A stretch of 64,000 bases of DNA from Phenylobacterium sp. NIBR 498073 (lineage in GTDB: Bacteria; Pseudomonadota; Alphaproteobacteria; Caulobacterales; Caulobacteraceae). This document shows positions 38,485 to 47,666 of the stretch, in pieces (position 1 is the stretch's first letter; the number at the start of each line of letters is the position of its first letter). The position numbers and the translations under genes were made by a program. The DNA is taken from the NCBI RefSeq assembly GCF_027286305.1, contig NZ_CP114599.1, positions 496,001-560,000 of the forward strand, read 5' to 3'. Under the pieces are notes generated by a model that did no database searches, was not told the DNA's origin, and worked only from the letters and a program-made list of their open reading frames with translations.

Positions 38485-39179
38485 GCAGCCTGACTCCCGA
38501 CGACCTCGCCGCGGTGATGCTGTCGCTGAGGGTGGCTGGCGCGGCGACCGTTGTGGCGCTGCCGATCGCGGTGCTGGTGGCGCTGGCCCAGGCGCGCGGC
38601 CGCTTCGCCCTGCGGGTGGTGCTGGACGCCGCCGTCACCCTGCCGCTGGTGCTGCCGCCGGTGGCGACCGGCTATGTGCTGCTGTTGCTGTTCGGACGGC
38701 GCGGCGCGTTCGGCCAGGCGCTCGAGAAGATCGGCGTGGTCTTCGCCTTCGACTGGACCGGCGCGGCCCTGGCCGCCGGGGTCATGGCCTTTCCGCTGAT
38801 GGTGCGGCCGATCCGGCTGGCTATCGAGGCCGTCGACCGCGAGGTGGACGAGGTCGCCCGCACCCTGGGGGCCGGGCGGCTGGTCCGCTTCTTCCGCATC
38901 ACCCTGCCGCTGGCCCTGCCCGGGGTCGCGGCCGGGGCGATCCTCGGGTTCGCCAAGGCGCTGGGCGAGTTCGGCGCGACCATCACCTTCGTCGCCGCCA
39001 TCCCGGGCGAGACCCTGACCCTGCCGGCGGCGATCTATGGCGCGACCCAGTCGCCGGGCGACGAGGCGCGGGCTGCAGCCCTGTGCCTGGTCGCGGCGGT
39101 GATCGCGGTCGCTGCAGTGCTGGTCTCCGACGCGGTCAGCCGCTGGGCGGCGCGGGCCGCCCGTGGCGATCGGGGATAA
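38481..39179 (+). CDS. modB: Molybdate ABC transporter permease
   Basis: A 232-residue inner-membrane permease with about five to six helices. VTLPLVLPPVATGYVLLLLFGRRGAFG and the cytoplasmic EAA-type loop in DEVARTLGAGRLVRFFRITLPLALPGVAAGAILGFAKALGEFGATI are ModB signatures. FVAAIPGETLTLPAAIYGATQSPG is also typical of the molybdate/tungstate group. GTG 38481 overlaps the preceding stop (GTGA). No modA binding protein or modC ATPase is adjacent, so it must rely on partners elsewhere. Its place at the edge of a Moco region supports molybdate as substrate. Confidence 0.92.
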   Translation: MSSLTPDDLAAVMLSLRVAGAATVVALPIAVLVALAQARGRFALRVVLDAAVTLPLVLPPVATGYVLLLLFGRRGAFGQALEKIGVVFAFDWTGAALAAGVMAFPLMVRPIRLAIEAVDREVDEVARTLGAGRLVRFFRITLPLALPGVAAGAILGFAKALGEFGATITFVAAIPGETLTLPAAIYGATQSPGDEARAAALCLVAAVIAVAAVLVSDAVSRWAARAARGDRG

Positions 39180-39218
39180 TTACCCGGATAATATTGACGT
39201 CAATTAATATCCGGGTAA
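39180..39218. promoter_or_regulatory. Large nested palindrome upstream of the phosphotransferase gene
   Basis: Outer arms TTACCCGGATA (39180-39190) and TATCCGGGTAA (39208-39218) are exact inverted copies. Between them lies a separate perfect palindrome, ATTGACGTCAAT (39193-39204), offset by half a base. It begins right after the modB stop and ends 29 bp before the next ATG. It is an operator-like arrangement; the regulator is unknown. Confidence 0.6.
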
Positions 39219-39247
39219 AAGGCGGCCTCCCTATCGGAGGACGCGCC

Positions 39248-40246
39248 ATGACGCTCGACTTTCCCCCCGCCGTGCGCGCCGCGCTCGCCCGCGGCCTGAC
39301 TGCAGCCTTCGGCGTCACCGAGCCGGACTCCATCGTCGCCCTCGGCGGCGGGCTCTCGGGCGCGGGCGTGTTCCGCATTCGGGTGGGCGGCATCACCTAT
39401 CTGCTGCGCCTGGATCAGGCGCGCGACGGCTTCCGCGATCCGGCCCGCAGCTACGCCTGCATGCGCATCGCCGCCGCCGGCCTGCTGGCCCCGCGGGTCC
39501 GCTACGCCGACGCCGAGGACGGGGTGGCGATCATGGACTTCATCGACGAGCGGCCGCTCTCGCTGGAGTACCGCGGCACGCCCGAGCACCTGGTGGTCGA
39601 GGCCGCCCAGACCGTGCGCGCCCTGCACGCTGGGCCGCCGTTCCCGCCGCTGGTCGACTATCTCGACGGCATCGACGCCCTGGTCGCCCAGTTCCAGGCC
39701 CGCGGCCTGGTGACGCCGGCCGCCATGGCCGAGTTGCTCGAGCGATACCGGGGCCTGCGCGAACGCTACCGGACCGATCCGGCCGACCTGGTGGCCAGCC
39801 ACAACGACCTCAATCCGCGCAACATCCTCTATGACGGCGCGCGCCTGTGGCTGATCGACTGGGAGTCGGCGTTCCTGGCCGACCGCTATGTCGACCTCGC
39901 CTGCGTCGCCAACCTCTTCGCGCGCACGCCGGCCCACGAGGACCTGCTGCTGGCCACCTACTTCGGGGCGGTGGACGAGACCCGCCGTGCGCGGCTTCAG
40001 GTCATGCGGCAGGTGAACCATCTGTTCTACGGCCTGGTGATGGCGAACGCGGTCGGCGACCAGCAGCCGGCGAGCGACTTGACGGGACGCTCGCTCGACG
40101 AGTTGCACGCGGCGCTGACCCTGGGCGAACCGGTGCTGGACAGCGAGGCGGGACGCTTCAGCTACGTGAAGGCGCGGCTGTCCGCGGCGCTCGAGGGCCT
40201 GCGCGCGCCGCAGTTCGCTGAGGCGCTGGCGGCGGTCGGTTACTGA
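39248..40246 (+). CDS. Aminoglycoside/choline-kinase-like phosphotransferase
   Basis: A 332-residue APH-fold kinase. LGGGLSGAGVFRIRVGGITYLLRL is the nucleotide-binding N-lobe, the Brenner-type catalytic loop is SHNDLNPRNILYDG (with Asp and Asn), and LIDWESAFLADRYVDLA carries the metal-binding Asp. Family members phosphorylate choline, homoserine, thiamine or aminoglycosides; nothing here fixes the substrate. ATG 39248 has CGGAGG six bases upstream. It follows a striking operator-like palindrome, so expression is likely induced. Its stop overlaps the convergent MHS transporter gene by 7 bp with no terminator between. Confidence 0.85.
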   Translation: MTLDFPPAVRAALARGLTAAFGVTEPDSIVALGGGLSGAGVFRIRVGGITYLLRLDQARDGFRDPARSYACMRIAAAGLLAPRVRYADAEDGVAIMDFIDERPLSLEYRGTPEHLVVEAAQTVRALHAGPPFPPLVDYLDGIDALVAQFQARGLVTPAAMAELLERYRGLRERYRTDPADLVASHNDLNPRNILYDGARLWLIDWESAFLADRYVDLACVANLFARTPAHEDLLLATYFGAVDETRRARLQVMRQVNHLFYGLVMANAVGDQQPASDLTGRSLDELHAALTLGEPVLDSEAGRFSYVKARLSAALEGLRAPQFAEALAAVGY

Positions 40247-41907
40247 TCCAGCGGCCGACCGCGGGTCTCGGGCAGCAGCAGCAGGCAGACCACGACCGAG
40301 ATCAGGGTGAAGACGAACGGGTACCAGAGCCCGGCATAGACGTGGCCGGTCGCCGCCACGATGGCGAAGGCGGTGAACGGGGTGAAGCCGCCGACCCAGC
40401 CGGTGCCGATGTGGTAGGGCAGGGACATCGCCGTATAGCGGATGCGGGTCGGGAACAGCTCGACCAGGCAGGCGGCGATCGGGCCGTAGAGCGCGGTGGC
40501 GGCGATCACGAAGACCAGCAGCACCGCGAACGCGCCGGGCAGGTTCATCCGGTCCGGATCGGCCTGCGACGGATAGCCGGCATAGGCCAGGGCGGCCTTG
40601 ATCTCTCCCTCGACCTTGGCCTTGGCGGCCTTGGCGGTGTTGCCGACCAGACCGGCGGCGCTGGCCGAGTGCACGGTGGTGGAGCCGATCCGGACCATCG
40701 CCGGCGCGCCCGCGGCCCCGACCTCGTTGTCATAGGAGACGCCGGCCCCGGCCAGCACGCTCTTGGCGATGTCGCACGAGGACAGGAACGCGGCCTTGCC
40801 GACCGGATCGAACTGCAGCGAGCAGTCGTTGGGATCGGCGACCACCACCACCGGCGTGCGGGCCTGGGCCTCCGACAGCGCCGGGTTCAGCGTCTGGGTC
40901 AGCATGTGGAAGCCGGGGAAGTAGGCGCCCAGCATCAAGGCCATGCCGAACAGCATCACCGGCTTGCGGCCGATCTTGTCGGACAGCCATCCGAAGACGA
41001 CATAGCCGACCGCGCTGACCGCGGTCGCCGACAGCATCAGGAGGTTGATGGTCTCGGGCGGGACCTTCAGGAACCGCTCCATGAAGGTCTGCACGTAGAA
41101 GAACGCCGTGTACCAGACCGCCCCTTGCGCGAACATCACCGCCACCAGGGCCAGCAGTACGATCTTGAGGTTGCGCCACTGGCCGAAGGCCTCGGCGAAC
41201 GGGGCCTTGGAGGCGGTCCCCTCGGCCTTCATCTTGGCGAAGGCGGGGCTTTCCGACAGCTTCAGCCGCATCCAGATCGAGATCGCCAGCAGCCCGGCCG
41301 AGACCAGGAACGGAATCCGCCAGCCCCACTCGTCGAAGGCTTCGGGACCGAAGAACTTCCCCAGGACGACGCGGGTGACCAGGATCACCGTCAGCGCCCC
41401 GAACAGGCCGAGCGCGGCCGAGGTCTGCACCCAGCCGGTCGCCTGGCCGCGGCCGTCGGCCGGCGCATGCTCGGCGACGTAGATCGCCGCCCCGCCGTAT
41501 TCGCCGCCCAGCGCGAAGCCCTGGACGATCCGCATCAGCACCAGCAGCGCCGGGGCCAGCAGGCCGACCTGGGCGTAGGTGGGCAAGAGGCCGATGGCGA
41601 AGGTCGCCGCGCCCATCAGCACCACGGTGATCAGGAACGCCCCCTTGCGCCCGGCCTTGTCGCCGATCCGCCCGAACACCAGCGCCCCCAGCGGGCGGAA
41701 CAGAAAGCCGGCCCCGAACAGGGCCAGGGCGGCGATGTAGCCGGCGGTGTCGGGCAGGCCCGAGAAGAAGGTCTTGGAGATGACCTGGGTCAGGCTGCCG
41801 AAGACGAAGAAGTCGTACCACTCGAAGGCGGTGCCGGCCGACGAGGCGGCCACCACGGTGCGCAACGACGCAGGTTTCTTGCCTGCTTCCACGGCGACGT
41901 CCGCCAT
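40240..41907 (-). CDS. MFS transporter, metabolite:H+ symporter (MHS) family, with ~105-residue soluble insert
   Basis: A 555-residue inner-membrane symporter with 12 predicted helices. ASSAGTAFEWYDFFVFGSL and GRIGDKAGRKGAFLITVVLMG are MHS (ProP/ShiA/KgtP) motifs, and RIVQGFALGGEYGGAAIYVAEHAP is diagnostic. Family members are ~430-440 residues. Here residues ~345-452 form an extra hydrophilic block with two cysteines (NDCSLQF, LSSCDIA) and Ala-rich helices, before helices resume at NLPGAFAVLLVFVIAATALYG. The insert probably faces the periplasm. The substrate is likely an organic acid or osmolyte. ATG 41907. Confidence 0.92.
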   Translation of the reverse strand: MADVAVEAGKKPASLRTVVAASSAGTAFEWYDFFVFGSLTQVISKTFFSGLPDTAGYIAALALFGAGFLFRPLGALVFGRIGDKAGRKGAFLITVVLMGAATFAIGLLPTYAQVGLLAPALLVLMRIVQGFALGGEYGGAAIYVAEHAPADGRGQATGWVQTSAALGLFGALTVILVTRVVLGKFFGPEAFDEWGWRIPFLVSAGLLAISIWMRLKLSESPAFAKMKAEGTASKAPFAEAFGQWRNLKIVLLALVAVMFAQGAVWYTAFFYVQTFMERFLKVPPETINLLMLSATAVSAVGYVVFGWLSDKIGRKPVMLFGMALMLGAYFPGFHMLTQTLNPALSEAQARTPVVVVADPNDCSLQFDPVGKAAFLSSCDIAKSVLAGAGVSYDNEVGAAGAPAMVRIGSTTVHSASAAGLVGNTAKAAKAKVEGEIKAALAYAGYPSQADPDRMNLPGAFAVLLVFVIAATALYGPIAACLVELFPTRIRYTAMSLPYHIGTGWVGGFTPFTAFAIVAATGHVYAGLWYPFVFTLISVVVCLLLLPETRGRPLDQ

Positions 41908-41990
41908 CCCTGGTCTCCCCCGAAACTGACCAGAGGTCTAACTCGGAGAACGCCGATGTGGGAAGCGGCGATCGCCGCCTCGACGAAGCG

Positions 41991-44690
41991 TCAGGCCACC
42001 GCGGTGGAGGTTTCGCCAGACGCCTCGGCGCCTCCGCGTTCAGCCAGCCGGGCGATCTCGCCGAGCAGGGCGGCCGGGGAAATCGGCTTGCCGACCACGC
42101 CGTCCATGCCGGCTTCCAGATAGGCGGCGCGCTGGTGGGCCAGGACGTTGGCGGTGAGGGCGACGATCGGGGTGGCGGCCACGGGCCCGCCGATCGCGCG
42201 AATGCGGCGCGCGGCCTCCAGCCCGTCAATGCCGGGCATCTGCACGTCCATCAGGATCAGGTCGAAGGCCCCGCGGCCGGCGGCCTCGACGCCGAGATAG
42301 CCGTCGGCGGCGGTCTCGACCGCCGCGCCCAATTTCTCGAGCAGCTTGGTGGCGATCATGCGATTGGTCGGGTTGTCCTCGACCACCAGCACCCGTAGGC
42401 CGTTGAGCCAGGCGTCGCTGCTCTCCTCGGCGGCGACTGCGGCCTCGGACGGCGCGGCCGAAACCTCCAGCCAGAACACCGAGCCGACCCCCTCGGTCGA
42501 GGCGAAGCCGACCCCGCCGCCCATCATCTGAGCCAGCTTCTGGGTGATCGACAGGCCCAGGCCCGAGCCGCCGAACTTGCGGGTGGTCGAGGCGTCGCCC
42601 TGGTCGAAACGCTGGAAGATCCGCGGCTGCACGGCCTCGGGGATGCCGACGCCGGTGTCGGCGATCTCCAGCCGCAGCATCTGGGTCATCGGCCCCGGCC
42701 GCAGCCGGGCGCGGATGGTGATCTGGCCCTTCAGGGTGAACTTCACCGCGTTGCCGACCAGGTTGAACAACGCCTGGCGCAGCCGCACCGGATCGGACAC
42801 CACCCAGCCGACGGCTGGATCGACGTCGACCACCAGCTTCAGGTTCTTGGCGTCGGCCTGGGGCCGCAGCAGCCGCGCCACGCCCTCGATCAGGGCGCGC
42901 GGGTCGAGCGCCTCGGGCGACATCTCCAGCCGTCCGGCCTCGATCTTCGAGAAGTCGATGACGTCGTTGAGCAGCTCGGCGAGCATCTGGCCGCAGGACA
43001 GCGCCTCCTCCAGCATCCGCCGGCCCTCGTCAGACAGGGTCTCGGATTTCAGCAGGTGAAGCACGCCCATGACGCCGTTCATCGGCGTGCGGATCTCGTG
43101 GCTCATATTGGCCAGGAAGGCGGCCTTGGCCTCCCCGGCCGCCTGGGCGGCGCGCTGGGCGGCGATCAGGTCCAGCTCCTGGCGCTTGCGCTGGTCGAAG
43201 TCCTGGACCAGGCCCACGCCCTTCAGCCTGCGACCCTGGCGGTCGGTCGACAGTTGGTGGAAGACGCGGATCCAGCGCGCCTCGCCGGACGGGCCGATGG
43301 CGCGGGCCTCGAATGCTTCGCCCGGCGCCCGGTGGCCGTCGCGGATGTCGCGGAACGCCTTGCGGACATGGCCCAGGTCGTCCGGGTGGAAGCGTGGGAA
43401 CTGCAGGGTCTGGGCTTCCTCGTAGCCCTTGATGCCCTTGCCCAGCATCCGCTCGAACTCGGGGCTGGCCCAGAATGTCTTCTGGACGTGGTCGATCTCG
43501 TAGACGCCGGCGTCGGCGGCGTTCAGCGCCAGCTTCAGGCGCCGGGCGTTGACCTCGGCCTCGCGGCGCGCCTGGGCCAGCGGGGTGATGTCGTCGACAT
43601 AGCAGACCACGCCTTGCACCCGGCCCTTGGCGTCGCGCCAGGGTCGCGTCTGCCAGCGAACCCAGCGGCGCGCGCCGTCGATGTCGTTGATCCGGTCTTC
43701 GTTACGGCTGGTCACGTCGCCGTCCAGGGCGCGCTGCATGGCGCTCGCCAGCCGCTTGGGCGCGCGCGGGAAGGACTGGGCCAGAGTCAGCCCGATCTGC
43801 TCGGCGCCTTGGCGGGTGAACATTTCGCGCCAGGCGCCGCTCATCACCAGATAGCGCAGGCGCCGGTCGAACATCGCCACCGCGAACGGCGAGCTCTCGA
43901 TCAGCTGCAGCATCTGCTGCTGGCCGCGGACGGCGCCGTCGCGGGCCTGCACCAGCTCGGTGATGTCCTGCATCACCCCGCGCAGGGCGTGTTCGCCGCC
44001 GGGGCGGGGCTCGGTGCGGAAGGTGTTGCGCCAGTGCGACCAGCCGCCGGCCTTGTCCTTCAGGCGGTGCTCGAGCGATCCGGCCTTGCCGTATAGAATG
44101 CCCTCCATGACCGCCGTGCGGATGGCGCCGGCCTCGTCGGGGTGCAGCACGGCCCCGACCTTGTCGATGTCGTCGATCTCGTCGTCGCGATAGCCGGTGA
44201 GATTGAGGATGTCCTGTGACCACTCGATCCGGTCGTGCTCCGGCTCGTAGGACCAGGTGCCGATGCCGGCCGCCTGCGACAACAGCTGGCCGGTGCGTTC
44301 GGCGGCGACCAGGCGCGCGTCCCGCTCGCGCTCGCGGGTGGCGTTGCGCACGACCCCGATCATCTCGCCATTGGGCAGCAGCTGGGCGCGGCCCTCGAAC
44401 CAGCGCCAGCCGCCGTCCTTGGCGCGAATGCGCGAGGCGTGGTCGCTGAAGCCGTGCTCCTTCAGGCGCTGCAGGTGCGACTCGACGCTGGCGTTCTCGC
44501 CCGGATGGATGAAGTCGCGCGCGTACTGGCCGACGACTTCGGACTCAGCCCAGCCGGTCTCCCGCTCGAAGGTGGGATTGACCAGCTTGAACCTCTTGTT
44601 CGCGCCGATGACGAACATCACCTCGCGGCTGTTTTCAAACAGCCACTCGATGATCGCCGCCGACTCCTGCGGTGTCCGCCTTGCGGCCAT
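41991..44690 (-). CDS. Hybrid sensor histidine kinase with four PAS domains and a receiver
   Basis: An 899-residue soluble signalling kinase. Four PAS/PAC units cover residues ~10-520 (for example MFVIGANKRFKLVNPTFERETGWAESEVVGQ and WASPEFERMLGKGIKGYEEAQTL). HisKA follows with ANMSHEIRTPMNGVMG (phospho-His ~531). The HATPase carries NLVGNAVKFT, DTGVGIPEAVQPRIFQRF and GSGLGLSIT. The C-terminal receiver has the phospho-Asp at ~815 (LILMDVQMPG). No membrane helices are visible, so it senses a cytoplasmic cue. No partner phosphotransferase or regulator is adjacent. ATG 44690. Confidence 0.95.
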   Translation of the reverse strand: MAARRTPQESAAIIEWLFENSREVMFVIGANKRFKLVNPTFERETGWAESEVVGQYARDFIHPGENASVESHLQRLKEHGFSDHASRIRAKDGGWRWFEGRAQLLPNGEMIGVVRNATRERERDARLVAAERTGQLLSQAAGIGTWSYEPEHDRIEWSQDILNLTGYRDDEIDDIDKVGAVLHPDEAGAIRTAVMEGILYGKAGSLEHRLKDKAGGWSHWRNTFRTEPRPGGEHALRGVMQDITELVQARDGAVRGQQQMLQLIESSPFAVAMFDRRLRYLVMSGAWREMFTRQGAEQIGLTLAQSFPRAPKRLASAMQRALDGDVTSRNEDRINDIDGARRWVRWQTRPWRDAKGRVQGVVCYVDDITPLAQARREAEVNARRLKLALNAADAGVYEIDHVQKTFWASPEFERMLGKGIKGYEEAQTLQFPRFHPDDLGHVRKAFRDIRDGHRAPGEAFEARAIGPSGEARWIRVFHQLSTDRQGRRLKGVGLVQDFDQRKRQELDLIAAQRAAQAAGEAKAAFLANMSHEIRTPMNGVMGVLHLLKSETLSDEGRRMLEEALSCGQMLAELLNDVIDFSKIEAGRLEMSPEALDPRALIEGVARLLRPQADAKNLKLVVDVDPAVGWVVSDPVRLRQALFNLVGNAVKFTLKGQITIRARLRPGPMTQMLRLEIADTGVGIPEAVQPRIFQRFDQGDASTTRKFGGSGLGLSITQKLAQMMGGGVGFASTEGVGSVFWLEVSAAPSEAAVAAEESSDAWLNGLRVLVVEDNPTNRMIATKLLEKLGAAVETAADGYLGVEAAGRGAFDLILMDVQMPGIDGLEAARRIRAIGGPVAATPIVALTANVLAHQRAAYLEAGMDGVVGKPISPAALLGEIARLAERGGAEASGETSTAVA

Positions 44691-44802
44691 CGCGCCCCGC
44701 CCCTTTGTTCGGTGGGGAACGTAACCCGGGTCGGTAAACGTAACGTTTGGACCCGCATTTTTTAAACGCGACGGTTGTGGGGTGAAACTCGGGCGCGAAA
44801 AA

Positions 44803-45993
44803 CTAGAAGGCGTTCTCGCCGGTGATGGCGCGGCCCAGGATCAGGGCGTGGACGTCGTGGGCGCCTTCGTAGGTGTTGACGGTCTCCAGGTTCGCCGCGT
44901 GGCGCATCACATGATAGTCGCCGGAAATGCCGTTGCCGCCGTGGATGTCGCGGGCCTCGCGGGCGATGGCCAGGGCCTTGCCGCAGTTGTTGCGCTTCAT
45001 CAGGCTGATCGCTTCCGGCACCCAGGCGCCCTGGTCGAGCAGGCGGCCCAGCGCCAGCGCGCCCTCGAAGCCCAGGGCGATTTCGGTCTGCATGTCGGCC
45101 AGCTTCTTCTGGACCAGCTGGCGCGCGGCCAGCGGCTTGCCGAACACCTTGCGGGTCAGGGTGTAGTCTCTGGAGGCGTGCAGGCAAAACTCGGCCGCGC
45201 CCATCGCGCCCCAGCTGATGCCGTAGCGGGCCTTGTTCAGGCACGAGAACGGACCGCGCAGGCCGCTGACGTTCGGCAGCATCTGGTCTTCCGGCACGAA
45301 CACGTCGCTGAGCGCGATCTCGCCGGTGATCGAGGCGCGCAGGGACAGCTTGTTGAGGATCTTCGGGGTCTCGAGGCCCTTGGAGCCGCGGTCGACCAGG
45401 AAGCCGCGGATCACGCCGTCCAGCTTGGCCCAGACCAGGCAGACGTCGCTGATCGGAGCGTTGGTGATCCACATCTTGGCGCCGTTCAGCACGTAGCCGC
45501 CGTCGACTTGTCTGGCCACCGTGCGCATCGAGGCCGGGTCGGAGCCGCCGTCGGCCTCGGTCAGGCCGAAGCAGCCGACGATCGCGCCGCGGGCCATGCC
45601 GGGCAGGTACTTCATCTTCTGCTCTTCCGAGCCGAAGGCGTAGATCGGGTACATGACCAGCGAGGACTGCACGCTCATCGCCGAGCGGTAGCCAGAGTCG
45701 ATCGCCTCGATCTCGCGGGCGATCAGCCCGTAGGCCACGTGGCTGACGCCGGCGCCGCCGTACTGCTCGGGCAGGGTCGCGCCGAGGAAGCCCAGCGCGC
45801 CCATCTCGCTCATGATCTCGCGGTCGAAGCGTTCCTCGGCGAAGGCCGAGACCACGCGCGGCAGCAGCTTCTCGCGGGCGTAGGCGCGGGCGCTCTCCCA
45901 CACCATCCGCTCTTCCTCGGTGAGGCGCGAGGCCAGGTCCAGCGGGTCTTCCCAGTTGAAGGTCTTCTGCTGGTCGCTGGTGTCGAGGGCCAT
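44803..45993 (-). CDS. gcdH: Glutaryl-CoA dehydrogenase-type acyl-CoA dehydrogenase
   Basis: A 396-residue FAD enzyme that probably oxidises and decarboxylates glutaryl-CoA to crotonyl-CoA in lysine/tryptophan breakdown. [69 protein letters not shown] and [17 protein letters not shown] are typical of the GcdH branch. The catalytic Glu lies in [10 protein letters not shown] near the C-terminus. ATG 45993; an in-frame start at 46008 would add five residues. It lies 45 bp after an enoyl-CoA hydratase gene in the same direction, a sensible next step for crotonyl-CoA. Confidence 0.9.
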   Translation of the reverse strand: MALDTSDQQKTFNWEDPLDLASRLTEEERMVWESARAYAREKLLPRVVSAFAEERFDREIMSEMGALGFLGATLPEQYGGAGVSHVAYGLIAREIEAIDSGYRSAMSVQSSLVMYPIYAFGSEEQKMKYLPGMARGAIVGCFGLTEADGGSDPASMRTVARQVDGGYVLNGAKMWITNAPISDVCLVWAKLDGVIRGFLVDRGSKGLETPKILNKLSLRASITGEIALSDVFVPEDQMLPNVSGLRGPFSCLNKARYGISWGAMGAAEFCLHASRDYTLTRKVFGKPLAARQLVQKKLADMQTEIALGFEGALALGRLLDQGAWVPEAISLMKRNNCGKALAIAREARDIHGGNGISGDYHVMRHAANLETVNTYEGAHDVHALILGRAITGENAF

Positions 45994-46038
45994 GGCGCGG
46001 TCTCCCAATGGAACTGTTGCGCGCCTTATGGCCTCATT

Positions 46039-46836
46039 TTACGTGCCCGTGTAGACGCCTTTGCGCTTCTCGCGGAACGAGGCAGCCGACTCCTTGACGT
46101 CGTTCACGGCGCGGCGGGCGTGGGCCAGGCCGACGGACTCGTACTTCACGGCGCTGACGAAGTCGGACTCCATGTTGGTCTGCAGCACGCGCTTGGCCAT
46201 CCGGATGGCCAGGGGCGGCCACTGGGCCATCTGTTCCCCGTAGGCGATCGCCTCGTCCAGCAGCGTATCGTGCGCCGTGAGGCGGTTGAGAAGGCCGAGC
46301 TTCAGCGCTTCGTCGGCCAGCACCATGCGGCTGGTGAAGATCAGGTCGGCGGCGCTGGCGTAGCCGACGATCCTCGGCAGCAGGAACGACAGGCCGGAGT
46401 CCGGCGAGATCGCCCGCTCGGCGAAGGTGGTCTTGAACCGCGCGTGCTCCGAGCCGATGCGCACGTCGCAGGCCAGGGCCCAGGCCATGCCGGCTCCGGC
46501 GCAGACGCCGTTGATCGCGCCGATCAGCGGCTTGTCGAAGTCGCGCAGCAGGCGCGCCCAACGCCCCATCCAGGCCTCTTCGTCCAGCCGCTCGCTCTGC
46601 GACGGCGGCCCGTCGCGCTCAGGAGTCGGCCCGGTCAGGTCGGCGCCTGAACAGAAGCCGCGCCCGGCCCCGGTCAGCACCAGGGCGCGGACGGCGTCGT
46701 CGCCCTGCGCCGCGACCAACCCCGCCTCAAGGTCGCGCCGCAGCTCGGCCGAGATGGCGTTGAGTTTGTCGGGACGGCTTAGGGTGAGGATCCCGATCTG
46801 GCCGCGGGTCTCGTAGGTGATCGTCTCGTAGGCCAT
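46039..46836 (-). CDS. Enoyl-CoA hydratase/isomerase family protein
   Basis: A 265-residue crotonase-fold enzyme. ILTLSRPDKLNAISAELRRDL and VLTGAGRGFCSGADLTG give the first oxyanion-hole region. AINGVCAGAGMAWALACDVRIGSEHARF and ISPDSGLSFLLPRIVG are the second; the Asp/Ser of SPDSG replaces the usual Glu, as in PaaG-like isomerases. It may therefore act on more specialised CoA esters than crotonyl-CoA. ATG 46836 was chosen over 46878, which would add 14 residues. It is upstream of gcdH and likely in one transcript. Confidence 0.9.
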   Translation of the reverse strand: MAYETITYETRGQIGILTLSRPDKLNAISAELRRDLEAGLVAAQGDDAVRALVLTGAGRGFCSGADLTGPTPERDGPPSQSERLDEEAWMGRWARLLRDFDKPLIGAINGVCAGAGMAWALACDVRIGSEHARFKTTFAERAISPDSGLSFLLPRIVGYASAADLIFTSRMVLADEALKLGLLNRLTAHDTLLDEAIAYGEQMAQWPPLAIRMAKRVLQTNMESDFVSAVKYESVGLAHARRAVNDVKESAASFREKRKGVYTGT

Positions 46837-46893
46837 TGGGACTTCCTCCATGCGGAGCGCACCTTTCCGGCGGCTCACGGCAAAGGCAAGTCC

Positions 46894-47577
46894 TCAGACC
46901 TCGGCCCACATGCGCAGCAGGTTGTGATAGGTCCCGGTCAACGAGACCAGCTCCGGCGCGCCGGCCCCGACCTTCAGCGACAGCTGCTGGATGGCGATGT
47001 CCATCTGGAACAGCAGCGCGCGGCGGGCGTCGTCGCGGATCATGCTCTGGATCCAGAAGAAGCTGGAGGTCCGCGCGCCGCGGGTGACCGGGGTCACCTG
47101 GTGCAGGCTCGAGGCGGGATAGAGGATCATGTCGCCGGCCGGCAGCTTCACCTCATGGACGCCGTAGGTGTCCTCGACCAGCAGCTCGCCGCCGTCATAG
47201 TCCTCCGGCTCGGTCAGGAAGAGCGTCGCCGACAGGTCGCTGCGGATGCGCACGCTCCCATCGCGGCTCTGGCGGATCGAGTTGTCGATGTGGGTGGCGA
47301 AGGTCTGGCCGCCGCCATAGCGGTTGAACAGCGGCGGAAACACCGTCTGGGGCAGAGCGGCGGTGACGAACAGCGGGCTGCGCGACAGGGCGTCGAGGAT
47401 CTTCTCGCCGGCGTAGCGGGCGGCCTCCGAGCCTTCGGGCAGTTGCTCGTTGCGCTTGGCCAGGGCCGACTGCGTGCCGGACGTGGCGTTGCCGTCCACC
47501 CAGTCGGCGGCGTCGATCGCGCGGCGCAGCTCGGCCACCTGCGCCTTGGTCAGCACCTCGGGGATATGAAGCATCAT
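46894..47577 (-). CDS. piuC: PKHD-type Fe(II)/2-oxoglutarate hydroxylase (PiuC/YbiX)
   Basis: A 227-residue dioxygenase of the PiuC group that accompanies siderophore receptors. [21 protein letters not shown] is the family N-terminus. The iron ligands appear as His and Asp in [11 protein letters not shown], with the distal His in [21 protein letters not shown] and the following Arg for 2-oxoglutarate. In E. coli fiu-ybiX and in Pseudomonas piuA-piuC the same pairing occurs, and the gene lies directly downstream of the TonB receptor here. A terminator separates the two, so it may depend on read-through or its own promoter. Confidence 0.94.
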   Translation of the reverse strand: MMLHIPEVLTKAQVAELRRAIDAADWVDGNATSGTQSALAKRNEQLPEGSEAARYAGEKILDALSRSPLFVTAALPQTVFPPLFNRYGGGQTFATHIDNSIRQSRDGSVRIRSDLSATLFLTEPEDYDGGELLVEDTYGVHEVKLPAGDMILYPASSLHQVTPVTRGARTSSFFWIQSMIRDDARRALLFQMDIAIQQLSLKVGAGAPELVSLTGTYHNLLRMWAEV

Positions 47578-47611
47578 CGCGCGGGACCTTAAGTCGGGAT
47601 GGCCGGAAGAT

Positions 47612-47642
47612 AAAAGGCCCCGCCGGATGGGCGGGGCCTTTT
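47612..47642. terminator. Bidirectional terminator after the siderophore receptor gene
   Basis: AAAAGGCCCCGCC (47612-47624), loop, then GGCGGGGCCTTTT (47630-47642). Perfect arms with A/T runs on both sides. It lies between the receptor stop (47667) and the piuC start (47577). Confidence 0.88.
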
Positions 47643-47666
47643 GGCGTCCGATCTCTGGTGGAGAGA

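Noticed and set aside
44716..44752. GGAAC followed by CGTAACGTT near the hybrid kinase start
   Set aside because: Spacing is 18 or more bases, and no rightward gene follows; it is probably chance in a region of repeated GTAACG.
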